This document shows, piece after piece, positions 29,296 to 39,400 of a stretch of 64,000 nucleotides of DNA. The DNA comes from Herbaspirillum sp. 3R11. GTDB taxonomy: Bacteria > Pseudomonadota > Gammaproteobacteria > Burkholderiales > Burkholderiaceae_D. Numbering within the stretch: the first letter of the stretch is position 1; each line of letters opens with the position of its first letter. The notes below the pieces were generated by a model. That model searched no databases. It saw nothing but the letters and a program-made list of their open reading frames with translations, and was not told the origin of the DNA. Location of the stretch: the NCBI RefSeq assembly GCF_004563925.1, contig NZ_SPNJ01000005.1, forward strand, positions 62,001 through 126,000. Reading direction: 5' to 3'. The position numbers and the translations under genes are program-made.

Positions 29296-30408
29296 TCACC
29301 CCCGTGCCGCCCAAGGAATAGCAATATTCGCCAACACGCAAGAGCTCAACAACACCCAGAACATCACCCGATCCAGCGCGTAGGAAAGCGCCTTGTCTTC
29401 CTTCTTGACCATAATGAAGTTGGACAGCAGCGCCAGGATCAGCGACAGCGCGATCGTGGCCAGGCCGAACGCCGCCACGTAGTCGACCAGGCCGAACGAG
29501 CCCGACGGCGGCAGGATGGAGTTGGCCACGTAGGAGTTGGCCACCGCGCCGAAGTAGGCGGCGGAGGGCAGCGAGAAGCGCGGGCCGACGTCGGATGCCT
29601 TCACGTAGAAGCTGCACAGGGCCAGCGCCAGCGCTGCGAACAAGGACAGGAAGATTTTGTTGTAGACGCCTGCGCTTGAGCGCGCAATGTTGATGCCGGC
29701 GATATATTGGGTGAACACTTTTTCGCTCTTCGCATCCACGCGTGGATCGCCGTAGGATGAACGGTAGGCGTGCGGTTTGACGACGTTGGACTTGCCGGTG
29801 ATCTTGTAGCCGGAAATCTGTACCCGCGAGCTGACGTTGGAGCTTGTGTCAGCGACGTAACGCAATTTGGTGCTGTCGCGCGCGCCGTCTTCGAGATAGA
29901 TGTTGAGCATGTGGTCTTCGAGCGGGACGCGCATGGTGTCGAAGAACTTCAGGAATTTGGCGGAGACCCGGAGCCGCTGGTAGTGGGTGCCGTCGTCGCC
30001 GTGGTATTCCTCCAGCACTTCTTTCTTGATGATGTTGCCGTCGACGACGACGAGTTTGGCGCCCGGGTCGAGGGACTTTTCTCCGGTCCAGCGGAACCAG
30101 ACGTAGAAGGTCCCGCTCCAGCTCGAATCCTTGATCGAGAACGTATCAATCCCATCCACATAGGTGCCCACCGAGACGGTAGGAACATTGCTTGCGGCAG
30201 CGGCAAGCGCCGACGAGGAGTCGCCTTGTTCCTTGCCGAGGCTGGACATGCGCGCCTGATGATTGAGCTCCGCCGTCACGCGGTTGTTGCGCAGAACATT
30301 CACGCTGAGCAGTATGCAAATCAGATAAACCACCGCTACGGCGACGGCGATGCCGATGACGAATTTCTTCTTTTCCGGCGCCAGTTCGCGCCACGTTTTC
30401 AAATCCAT
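29296..30408 (-). CDS. Putative pentameric ligand-gated-channel-like membrane protein
   Basis: 370 residues. One membrane helix near the N-terminus (about 17-38) is followed by a beta-rich domain of about 190 residues and four C-terminal membrane helices (about 240-370). The soluble part has VGTYVDGIDTFSIKDSSW, GTFYVWFRWTGEK and FFDTMRVPLEDHMLNIYLED, which resemble the first strands and the PFD-type loop region of Cys-loop-like receptor ligand-binding domains; four helices then follow, as in that superfamily. The extra N-terminal helix and the lack of loop cysteines differ from animal receptors; prokaryotic members also lack the cysteines. It is a single gene, with GC-rich codon use like the core genome. 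The assignment rests on architecture and short motifs only. Confidence 0.55.
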   Translation of the reverse strand: MDLKTWRELAPEKKKFVIGIAVAVAVVYLICILLSVNVLRNNRVTAELNHQARMSSLGKEQGDSSSALAAAASNVPTVSVGTYVDGIDTFSIKDSSWSGTFYVWFRWTGEKSLDPGAKLVVVDGNIIKKEVLEEYHGDDGTHYQRLRVSAKFLKFFDTMRVPLEDHMLNIYLEDGARDSTKLRYVADTSSNVSSRVQISGYKITGKSNVVKPHAYRSSYGDPRVDAKSEKVFTQYIAGINIARSSAGVYNKIFLSLFAALALALCSFYVKASDVGPRFSLPSAAYFGAVANSYVANSILPPSGSFGLVDYVAAFGLATIALSLILALLSNFIMVKKEDKALSYALDRVMFWVLLSSCVLANIAIPWAARG

Positions 30409-31025
30409 TTCCCCGCCCCAAAAAAGTATGACTGATTCCGATCAGTCGTTCTGGCCAACCGCTCACTGGATAAGTGTCGGTTTTGTGGCCGCTTGATGAC
30501 TGCGCCTTCTGTTTGAACTCGGAGCTTTCCAGTCTGCTTGTTGCCGAGGGCGTTTCCACGGCCTTGTCACTGAGTTCGGCCATGATGGACGGATGAGTGG
30601 TTACAAGAAGAATGGCTGCAGGGATTGCTGTTTGAACGCAATGGTGATTGTCGCGTCGCTGCGGATCGGCTCAACGTATTTGGCAATACGCCCCCTGAGC
30701 AGTTTTCAATTCTTGTTGATCGCAGGCGGAAACAGCGCTTTGAATAGTATCAAATAATCAATGTCGACAGATCAGTTGAGCCTTGGCATTCAGTTTCTTC
30801 ATGGCAGCATGCACCCGTTAGCTCAACGCCAAGGAACCAGGAGTTTGCTCACCGAGAATCCTCGTCTTTCCATAAGTTGCTGTATGTACATTTTTCTTGG
30901 TTGTTTTATTAAATCCCACCGTGGCGTAATTGAGTAAGAATGACGAATGCAGATTTATTTTTATGGAATATTTGTTAAATTGAATTTGTCATTTAACGCC
31001 GTCCCGCTTCTAGGAGAACAACATC
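30409..31025. other. Long intergenic region, no gene supported
   Basis: 617 bases between two divergent genes. Short frames on the minus strand near 30146-30583 continue the channel gene in another frame and are not coding. From about 30600 to 31000 the sequence is AT-richer and holds no clear repeat or RNA. It must carry the promoters of the channel-like gene and the MCP gene; AGGAGA lies 8 bases before the MCP start. Confidence 0.5.
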
Positions 31026-32735
31026 ATGAATCTATCCGCCCTGAAAGTATCCAGCCGGCTTTATCTCGGTTTCGGACTGCTCCTGGTCCTTCTGCTTGGG
31101 ATTGCTGTTTTCAGTTACACCCGCTTGTCCTCCCTGAATGACAACGTCAATTTTTTGGTCAGCGATCGCTATGCCAAAACTGTGCTGGTCGACTCCATAT
31201 CCAATAACGTCAATCTGATCGCGCGTGCAGTGCGGAACGTGGCGTTGTCTACGGATGAGTCGGTGATATCGCAAGAGATGGATCGCATCAAGAAGGCCAG
31301 AGAGGAAAGTAATGCGACCCTGCGAAAGCTCGATGCTGTCATTCCGAGCGAAAAAGGCAAGGCATTGATGTCGGCGCTAAAGCAATCCAGCGTGGAGTAT
31401 TACGTTGAGCAGGAGAATCTGCTTGCCTTGCTGGCAAAGGGGAACGCTGACGAGGCCAGAAAGCAGATCTTCGGCGCCATGCGCACTAAGCAAACCGCGA
31501 TGTTTGGGGCACTGAAACAGCTGTCCGACTATCAGCGCGCCTTGATGGACGAGACCGTTGCTGAAAGCCAGGAAACCTATCGCCATGCCTGTGTGTTGCT
31601 GACCATCGTCAGCGCCGCCGCGTTCGCACTCAGTCTGATTGCGGCTCTGCTGATTACCCGCAGCATTATTCGTCAACTCGGTGGAGAGCCCGACTATGCC
31701 ATGTCGATCGCCAGTGATATCGCCAGCGGCAACCTCGCGCGTTCGATCACCATCCGTCCGGGCGATCAAACCAGTCTGATTGCGTCCATTCGAGTGATGC
31801 GCAATCGCCTGGCGGAGATTGTTGGTCAGGTACGCGCAGGAACCGATACGATCGCTACGGCCTCTGGACAAATCGCCAGCGGCAATCTGGACTTGTCGTC
31901 CCGAACTGAGCAGCAAGCCAGTTCGCTGGAAGAAACTGCATCGGCCATGGAAGAGCTCACCTCTACGGTGAAACAGAACGCGGACAATGCACGTCAGGCC
32001 AACCAATTGGCAGTCTCTGCGTCCGAGGTCGCTGTTGCCGGAGGCAGCGTTGTCAGCCAGGTGGTGGAAACAATGGGATCAATCAATGCATCGTCCAAAA
32101 AGATCGTGGATATCATCAGCGTGATTGACGGTATCGCTTTCCAGACGAATATTCTTGCCTTGAATGCAGCTGTGGAAGCTGCTCGCGCCGGTGAGCAGGG
32201 CCGCGGCTTTGCGGTGGTTGCAACGGAGGTGCGCAACCTTGCGCAACGCTCCGCCAGCGCTGCCAAGGAAATCAAATCGCTGATCGACAATTCGGTGACT
32301 CAGGTCGACACCGGCAGCAAGCTGGTAGCCCAGGCGGGGTCGACGATGGAGGATGTGGTCAACAGCGTCAAACGCGTTACCGATATCGTTGGAGAGATCA
32401 CGTCTGCCAGCCAGGAGCAAAGCGAGGGTATTGAACAGATCAACCTTGCGATTACGCAAATGGATGAAGTAACGCAGCAAAACGCTGCGCTGGTGGAAGA
32501 GGCTGCCGCGGCGGCGCAATCGATGCAGGAACAGGCCAACAAGCTCTCCCAAGTGGTCAGCATTTTCAAGCTTGATCCGAAGAGGGTGGAGTCGCAAGTC
32601 CAGTCATCCGCTGCCAATCCGCGAACCCGTGATATCACGCCGATGCCGCCGAAACTGTCAACGGCAAAACCGTCAGGGAAACCTGCTCTTTCTGTGACGC
32701 AGGGCGATGATGGCAATTCATGGGAGCATTTCTAG
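31026..32735 (+). CDS. Methyl-accepting chemotaxis protein with CheR-tether-like C-terminus
   Basis: 569 residues of classical Tsr/Tar-like layout. Membrane helices lie at about 11-31 and 190-212, with a periplasmic four-helix-bundle domain between them. HAMP follows, then the signalling hairpin ([38 protein letters not shown]). Methylation-helix glutamate/glutamine pairs are visible ([20 protein letters not shown]). A flexible Pro/Lys-rich linker leads to a terminal SWEHF, close to the xWxxF pentapeptide (NWETF) that binds CheR and CheB. The ligand is unknown. It is a single gene, followed by an intrinsic terminator. Confidence 0.93.
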   Translation: MNLSALKVSSRLYLGFGLLLVLLLGIAVFSYTRLSSLNDNVNFLVSDRYAKTVLVDSISNNVNLIARAVRNVALSTDESVISQEMDRIKKAREESNATLRKLDAVIPSEKGKALMSALKQSSVEYYVEQENLLALLAKGNADEARKQIFGAMRTKQTAMFGALKQLSDYQRALMDETVAESQETYRHACVLLTIVSAAAFALSLIAALLITRSIIRQLGGEPDYAMSIASDIASGNLARSITIRPGDQTSLIASIRVMRNRLAEIVGQVRAGTDTIATASGQIASGNLDLSSRTEQQASSLEETASAMEELTSTVKQNADNARQANQLAVSASEVAVAGGSVVSQVVETMGSINASSKKIVDIISVIDGIAFQTNILALNAAVEAARAGEQGRGFAVVATEVRNLAQRSASAAKEIKSLIDNSVTQVDTGSKLVAQAGSTMEDVVNSVKRVTDIVGEITSASQEQSEGIEQINLAITQMDEVTQQNAALVEEAAAAAQSMQEQANKLSQVVSIFKLDPKRVESQVQSSAANPRTRDITPMPPKLSTAKPSGKPALSVTQGDDGNSWEHF

Positions 32736-32832
32736 TCGGCTCCTGAAATGCTGGGTGTTGACGAACGGGGTTGTGAGAATTTGGTGAACGTCAACGACCT
32801 GAAGAATAGAGAAGGAATTCTCGGTAAAAATG

Positions 32833-32861
32833 AAAAAGGCTCCGTTCGGGGCCTTTTTTTT
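32833..32861 (+). terminator. Intrinsic terminator after the MCP gene
   Basis: AAAAAGGCTCC pairs with GGGGCCTTTTT around GTTC, followed by a run of T, about 100 bases after the MCP stop. Confidence 0.85.
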
Positions 32862-33356
32862 GTGGCGGGCGAAGGCGTCGCCACGAACGCCGTCAGATGC
32901 CATCTGCTCTGAAACGGTAGCGCCGGCCTGCGCTGACCGGGGGGAGGACACTTCCCCGGATGCATAGGCATTCAAACCATCCGGACAGCCGAAGACTGAG
33001 TCCACGGAAAGCCAAGACACAGTCTCGAGCACGTCAGGAGATCGTATGGAAACGGCTGCAGCGGCCGCTCTTCGCTTGTAGGGGCTTCTCCTTCCATCTC
33101 TTCCGGTTTGTCCGAAACATTGCCTATTCGGCATCGTTATTTTCCTCAAAGAATCATAGTTTCCCGACAGATATATTTCTGCGTCGCTCTTAGTATGTCG
33201 TCAGCACATCCGAGGCCAATTTTCTGTACCTCCATTCAAGGATCCAATCCACACGCCAGTTTCTGGTGTTCGGGCAATGACTTGTATGTCGTGAATGGTG
33301 AATTGGTCGCAGATGCTCCATGCGCTTCATTCACGACAATCTTTCGACTGCTCATC
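32862..33356. other. Intergenic region, no gene supported
   Basis: 495 bases between the MCP terminator and the HD-GYP-like gene. A minus-strand frame (32718-33149) crosses the terminator and has no recognisable domain or ribosome site, so I do not call it. The frame of the next gene stays open upstream to 33108, but that stretch looks non-coding. No repeat or RNA gene seen. Confidence 0.5.
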
Positions 33357-34499
33357 ATGAACTTGATACCGATTGGCGAAGTCTCCGCGCAAATAAATTG
33401 TGGCGCTCCCTTGCCGTGGAATGTCCGGGACACGGAAGGGAAGTTGTTGCTGGCGCGCGGCTATCTGGTCGAGACCATGGAGATGCAGCTCAACCTGTTG
33501 CGGCGAGGCGTGTTTGTGGATGCGGACGAGGTGCGGGCCAGCCAGGAACCGTCGCCAATCCTGTTCGGCCGCACCCAGCGGCCAGTACTGCCATTTGCCG
33601 CGCAATGGGACGCCGTGGAAAAACGCCTGACCGGACTGCTCGCGAATCATCGCGATGCGCAGTTCCTGAGCGGCATCAGGGACGTCGAATCGATGATCAC
33701 CGTCGCATCGGAAGAACATCCCGACCAGACGATCTATTCGGTCATCCGGCACGACCAGGAGCGCTTCGCCGCATACGGCATCACGCATTCGATCCATGTC
33801 GCCTGCGTCTGCAGCATTCTCGCCGAACGGCTGGGCTGGTCGAAGAAGAACAGGGAAACCGTCATCAACGCCGCGTTGACGATGAATGTTTCCATCATCG
33901 GCTTGCAAGGCGAACTTGCGCGCAGCGAGGGTGCGCCGACCAGACAACAGCGGCAACTGATACACGTACACCCGGCGGAAAGCGTGCGCATGCTGCAGGA
34001 TGCTGGTGTGACCGATGAGGACTGGTTGCAGGCAGTTGAACAACATCATGAAAGTCCGAACGGCGGCGGTTACCCCTACGGCACAAGACACAAACTCAGC
34101 GAGTTGTCGCAAATGATCCGGTTCGCCGATATTTTTACGGCCAAATATTCCGCACGCAAGAACAGGGCGGCGATGCCGTCGAGGCAAGCCGCCCAGTCGG
34201 TCTATCTGGCCAGCGACGGACATCCGATTGCATCGGCGCTGCTCAAGGAATTCGGCATCTATCCGCCGGGTTGTTTTGTGCTGCTGAAAAGCGGCGAGAC
34301 GGCGGTAACGATCCGGCGCGGCAATACGCCGACGGCGCCGTTGGTGGCCGTGGTGCGCGACAAGAACGGCTTGCCGATCAAGGAGCCGCTGCTGCGCGAA
34401 ACCGTATTGCCGCAATATGCCATTCTGCGCACGCTTCCGAATCAGTCGACGCAGTACGATACGGCCATCGAGCGGTTGTTTACTTTGACGGCTGAGTAG
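33357..34499 (+). CDS. Degenerate HD-GYP-domain protein
   Basis: 380 residues from MNLIPIGEVSAQINCGAPLP. The N-terminal 100 residues resemble the DUF3391-like region in front of many HD-GYP domains (WNVRDTEGKLLLARGYLVET). The second part follows the HD-GYP order: THSIHVACVCSILAERLGW, a helix where AALLHDIGK is expected, then EQHHESPNGGGYPYG and RFADIFTAKYSA. The metal-binding HD is replaced by T175-M176-N177 (AALTMNVSIIG), and the GYP loop is altered. It is therefore unlikely to hydrolyse c-di-GMP; it may bind the nucleotide or act as a scaffold. No strong ribosome site precedes 33357; an upstream start is possible. Confidence 0.8.
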   Translation: MNLIPIGEVSAQINCGAPLPWNVRDTEGKLLLARGYLVETMEMQLNLLRRGVFVDADEVRASQEPSPILFGRTQRPVLPFAAQWDAVEKRLTGLLANHRDAQFLSGIRDVESMITVASEEHPDQTIYSVIRHDQERFAAYGITHSIHVACVCSILAERLGWSKKNRETVINAALTMNVSIIGLQGELARSEGAPTRQQRQLIHVHPAESVRMLQDAGVTDEDWLQAVEQHHESPNGGGYPYGTRHKLSELSQMIRFADIFTAKYSARKNRAAMPSRQAAQSVYLASDGHPIASALLKEFGIYPPGCFVLLKSGETAVTIRRGNTPTAPLVAVVRDKNGLPIKEPLLRETVLPQYAILRTLPNQSTQYDTAIERLFTLTAE

Positions 34500-34532
34500 G
34501 CGGTCTATGACGGCGACGTTTGCGGTGCGTCT

Positions 34533-35033
34533 TTACGTGAGGCGTTCAATCACCTGCGCATGCTGAGGCCAGGTCCGCGTGAGCAGCGCTTTGTCGGCGA
34601 GTTCGAATTCCTCGAATTCGAAACCCGGCGCCACCGTACACCCCACCAGGGAATGGCCTTGCGGATCTGCGCATTCTGCCGCGAACCAGGCACCGGCAGG
34701 CACCAGGGCCTGGAACTCTGCGCCGTCATGGATGACGGGATTACCCAGGTGGAGAACGGTTAAATCACCGGCATGCCCGAGGACATAGATGTGCAAGGGC
34801 GACCCGTCATAGAAATGCCACATCTCGTCGGACTTGATCCGGTGCCAGGCAGATCTTTCTCCGGCGCCCAGCAAATAGTAGATCGCAGTTGAGGCTGAAC
34901 GGATGAGGCCATCGTTTGATCGCGCCACTTCCATTGCGGCGCGATAGGTTTCCCTGAAGTAGCCGCCCTCGGGATGGGGAAGGAGGCGAAGACGGGAGAT
35001 CAGTTCTGCGGGTTTGGAACCACGTTCATTCAT
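34533..35033 (-). CDS. Cupin_5 (DUF985) family protein
   Basis: 166 residues. LLPHPEGGYFRETYRA, ASTAIYYLLGAGERSAWHRI, SDEMWHFYDGSPLHIYVL and VPAGAWFAAECADPQGHSLV follow the DUF985 cupin family throughout, including the histidines expected to bind metal (H63-type in WHRI and WHF). The biochemical role of the family is not established. It converges with the HD-GYP-like gene. AGGAA-like sequence precedes the ATG. It is the last host-like gene before the accessory cluster at 35303. Confidence 0.9.
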   Translation of the reverse strand: MNERGSKPAELISRLRLLPHPEGGYFRETYRAAMEVARSNDGLIRSASTAIYYLLGAGERSAWHRIKSDEMWHFYDGSPLHIYVLGHAGDLTVLHLGNPVIHDGAEFQALVPAGAWFAAECADPQGHSLVGCTVAPGFEFEEFELADKALLTRTWPQHAQVIERLT

Positions 35034-35302
35034 ATTTTCCTCATATCGCTCATGATTTTCGTTATGACCGTCCGCGTCATATTTTTGGTTACATTAAGCC
35101 AGCAGAGCAGTTTGACAGAAGCATAGTGAGGAAAGGCCCGCTAAGTACATATGGGATATCAGACGCGTTGCTGTATCGGTCTCGGCATATTGGTTCATTT
35201 GGCGATTCTCAATAACTCCACTGGCGTCCCTTTCGATTACGTTCACGCGCAGTGATAAAGTAGCGTTTCAAATAATGATAACTAGCAATTTAAGGGGGAA
35301 GC

Positions 35303-36364
35303 ATGTCCATCGAAGCTAAACTTTATTTGGCAGAGACCGAGAGGCGTCGACGAGAGCTGTATCGAAAGCGGTCGTTTGTTCTTTTAGGGGGCGTCTCTGC
35401 CTTCTTGGGTGCCCTACTATTTTTTTATTGGCAGGGATCCCCATTCTCCTACTTGATTACGCGGTACTTGGGGATTGGAATGCTAATCGTTGCATTTTCG
35501 ATCTTCGGTATTTTGTATCTGCAGTCTGGGCAAGTTTGGCTCACCGAGGAGGGGCGGCGCGAAGCTGATACCAGTTTTCAGAACTACGAAATTGACGCGC
35601 TAAAGTCGCAGGTTGGCGCTATTGCGCAGCAATTGAAAGACATTGAAAGTAAAATTCCTTCAGCTGAGGATCTCTCAATCCCTGGTTTTGATAAGGACGC
35701 GACGATAGAGCGCATTGTACGAGACATGGGGGCAGAGTCGGTAAAGTCGATATTCTCGGCGGAAGCGCAAGCACTCGAACAAACTCTTAGCAGAACATTA
35801 CTTAGTCGATATAGCTCGGAAGCAGCAAGTCAAATTGTTGGGCGCTTAATGCGAGAAATAAGGGATCTTCGACTTCGCTCCAATCTGAATTTACTGCTCG
35901 GTATGGGCATTACTGCGTTTGGACTTTATTTACTATGGGTGACTGTTTCTATAGTTGATACTTCGGATGTCCTTAAGAATTTAGCTAGTGATACAGCAGT
36001 AGCAAATTCCACGTTTTTTCGAAATCTGACGCTGCCGTTTGTGCCGCGTATTTCCCTTGTTATTTTTATTGAGATATTTGCATATTTTTTCTTAAGACTT
36101 TATCGCGACGGCCTTGCCGAGATTAAGTATTTTCAGAATGAATTAACCAATGTTCAATCAAAAATTCTTGCTGTGGAGATGGCAATCGGATCCGGAATAA
36201 AAGATGCCCTGCCTGCTTCGGTCGCGGCGCTTTCCCAAACGGAACGTAACTTTATTCTTCAGAAGGATCAAACTACGGTGGAACTGGAAAAGGCAAAATC
36301 CGACTCGGAGTTGTCTCGGAGCATCCTAAAAGTAGTTCCTTCTTTGTTCAAACAAAAGAAATAA
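35303..36364 (+). CDS. Unrecognised coiled-coil membrane protein, first gene of accessory cluster
   Basis: 353 residues. Four hydrophobic helices can be seen in two pairs: about 25-45 and 53-73, then about 198-220 and 250-270. Between the pairs lies a hydrophilic, coiled-coil-prone stretch (FQNYEIDALKSQVGAIAQQL, IERIVRDMGAESVKSIFSAE), and a second one follows the last helix (EIKYFQNELTNVQSKILAVE). No enzymatic motif is visible. A strong GGGGGA site precedes the ATG. Codon use is clearly AT-richer than the core genome and matches the KAP NTPase gene 111 bases downstream. I suggest it is a membrane partner of that NTPase; family unknown. Confidence 0.75.
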   Translation: MSIEAKLYLAETERRRRELYRKRSFVLLGGVSAFLGALLFFYWQGSPFSYLITRYLGIGMLIVAFSIFGILYLQSGQVWLTEEGRREADTSFQNYEIDALKSQVGAIAQQLKDIESKIPSAEDLSIPGFDKDATIERIVRDMGAESVKSIFSAEAQALEQTLSRTLLSRYSSEAASQIVGRLMREIRDLRLRSNLNLLLGMGITAFGLYLLWVTVSIVDTSDVLKNLASDTAVANSTFFRNLTLPFVPRISLVIFIEIFAYFFLRLYRDGLAEIKYFQNELTNVQSKILAVEMAIGSGIKDALPASVAALSQTERNFILQKDQTTVELEKAKSDSELSRSILKVVPSLFKQKK

Positions 36365-36475
36365 CGGCGATGGTCAACGCGGTTACTGAATTTTTTTAGA
36401 CATCGGTGAATGATACGGACCGTCTAGATTCCCAAGTTCGTATTGACATAAATGAAAAATAAAAATGAGGAATAT

Positions 36476-39400
36476 ATGCAAGGAACAACAAGGATTCTTC
36501 AAGATAGCCCCGCTGAAATAGATGAGTTCGGCGGCAAAGGGCATGATAGAACCGCAAATGCGTTAGTTGATGCCTTGAATCAGATGCAAGGTCGTGACGG
36601 TGCCGTTGGGTTAGAAGGTTCTTGGGGAGCAGGAAAATCCACAGTGATCAGAATTGCCCAGAAAAAGCTCGCAGCGCTTGATGGAAGCAATCTTAAGCAC
36701 TCTATATTTACTTTTGATTTGTGGGCACACCAATCAGATGATTTTCGTCGAGCATTTCTCGAATCTTTCGTTGCATGGCTAGCTGCTCAAAAGATGTTGG
36801 CGTCTGAAACCCTTGATAAAGCCCGGGACGAGATTCGCGATCGTGTTAAGTCGGTGACTGTCGAGAGTACAAAAAAATATAACGCTTTCGGCATAGTCTT
36901 CATTCTTATTCTTCCACTCCTACCATTCATTTATTCATGGCTTGGCCCATCTGCGCTGAAGCCACCATCCGATTCAACGTCTAGTCCTAGCTGGCCGTTC
37001 CACGTTGCTTTAACACTCGTTGCCGTTCTCTATGGAAGTGTTGCGTTCCGTTTCGTCAATCTTTTCTATGTGGTTGACTGGCGTCACTTTAGATTCTCTT
37101 TGGCACGATCAGGTAAAAGTTTCTCGGATGCTGCGTCCAATTGCGTCTCAATGTTCTCCAGAGATGTTGAAAGCGAGACGACCAAACAGAACATTCGGGA
37201 GACAGATCCAACTACCATCGAGTTTCATCGAATCTTTCGAAATTTATTGAGTGGTGCTCAATCTCGTGGCATTTGCATTATTAATGTTCTAGACAATATA
37301 GACCGCCTTCCCAAAGATTCCGTAGCCAATACTTGGTCTGAAGTCAGAGCACTATTTGCCATCAGAGGTGGCCCAGGGATTCAACCTCATGACAACGTCT
37401 TGGTGGTCCTTCCATATGATAAGAAATTTGTCATGAATGCGCTAGGAGAAGAAGGGGAAGACAAGGAGGCTGATTTCATTGAAAAGACATTCAGCCGTAC
37501 TTTGCGTGTCGCGCCACCAATATCTCATGACTGGCGAAGTTTTTTCCTTGCCAAATTAAAGGACTGCTTTTCTAAGGCTATCGACGAAGAGCTGAGCGAA
37601 CGCTTGTTTCGACTTCTCAGATACAGTTTTCAGAAGACCAGTACCCATGCAAGCCCGCGTCGAATCATCCATTTTGTAAATGAACTTGGTGCGTTGGACG
37701 CTCAATGGCAGCGAACGATTTCTTTAGAAGCGTGCGCTGTCTACATTTTGAACCGGAAGGAAATTGAGTCTAAGTCGGATAGCTTACAAAAAGAGGGAAC
37801 GATTCACCCACGGTACGTGCAAATTGCAAATGTAGATGATATACATCGTGAAATCGCAGCACTGGCTTTCAACGTTGAACCTGCTGCTGCCAATCAAGTT
37901 CTACTGCAGGATCCGATTGCCAAAGCGCTGATAAGCTCAAGGGTCGAAAATCTCCGAAAATTGGCGACCGTTCCTGGATTTGATGATGTTCTTCAGGACG
38001 TATTGCAAGAGCCATCACGTGAGTGGTTACTTACGCCAGAAGGTGTGCTGGATCGGGTGTGCGTTAACTTAGCGGGCCTTCAACTCGACGATGCACGTGC
38101 GAAGGTATGTTGGCGCGATATTGCGAGTGATATCCAAAAATCAAACATCGCGATATGGCCAGATATTGATGTTGTCAAAGCGTTTTCGTTAGCAATATCC
38201 GGTATTCGTAGTCCGTTAGAAGCTCCACAGCTAGCCCGTAAAATTCAGTCTATCTTAGGAGGAACTCCACAGGAAATCGAACAGATTGGACTATTTGATT
38301 ATGGAGTCGCTTGGTTTTCTGCTTCAATGGCTATCCAAGAGTCTTTACAAGCAGTTGTTACTGATGACGTATTTAAAGAGTTCAGGCAGAAAACGATTAT
38401 TTCTCTTAATTCGACTGCTATTCTTGGTTGTGCCCATCATTGCGCCCAGTCGGGGAATTACAGGCTTTCCGACGTACATCAGACTCAATGTGACCGCCAA
38501 CAGTTAGAGCAGAGCTTTATAAATCTCGTAAATTCAAAGCCTTCGATTGCTCTAGCCGTCCTGAATCAACTTAGCGGGTATTTTTCAATAGACAATTTCG
38601 AGCGACTACAAATAGAAATTCTCTCAATTCTTAAAACAAATGCGTTGGGCAGCAACGAAGATGAACCTAAACGAGCTGCCTTGCTACAAATAGCTAAAAT
38701 GCTCTGCTTAAAGATGGGAGATGGCGCATTAGAAAAGTGGAAGGCACTAGTGAAACCCTTAACACTGGATGGCTCCCTTGCTTTGCATGCCCGTGCCGCT
38801 AGCGAGGCGGGTGATAAGTCTAGCTCAGCACAAGCAGTTGCGATGCTGATGGCGCTGCAAGACTCTACAAAGCCGTATCCTATCCCTAGTGATCATCCTC
38901 AAATGGGAAGTGTCGTTATTGCCGCCGTGCAATGGTTCAACGATTTACTAAGTGAAGGAACAGATGATGCCGAATTCATTGCGCTGATCGCAAAAGCCTC
39001 TCCAGATCTTTCTCCCTTTGGTAACTGGCTTCGACGTGGTCTCCCAGGCGATGAGGCCACGATCTTGTATGCGCAGGTGTTGCGAGAAATAATCCGCACA
39101 GTCAATATGACGCGGTTGAACTCCTACGAGACTTTGGGTGCTTATCCAGAGATCAAAACTTTTATTGGTGACGACGAAGTAGTTTTCACATTTCTTAGGA
39201 ATTTGCAAAATTGGAACTTGAGCTTTAAGTCGGACAAAGCCAAATTGCTTACATTTTCTTCCATATTGATCGCTGATATCCAAGCTCAAGCGGCCGACAC
39301 CTCGCTGAATATCATCCTTGAAAGTATCGATAAAGTAGTCCTTGGCGCGACGCAGGAAGAATGGCAACAGGCGTTTTCAGAACAAAATGACTTATTGCGG

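Noticed and set aside
32718-33149. 143-codon minus-strand frame after the MCP gene
   Set aside because: It runs through an intrinsic terminator and shows no ribosome site, domain or plausible composition.
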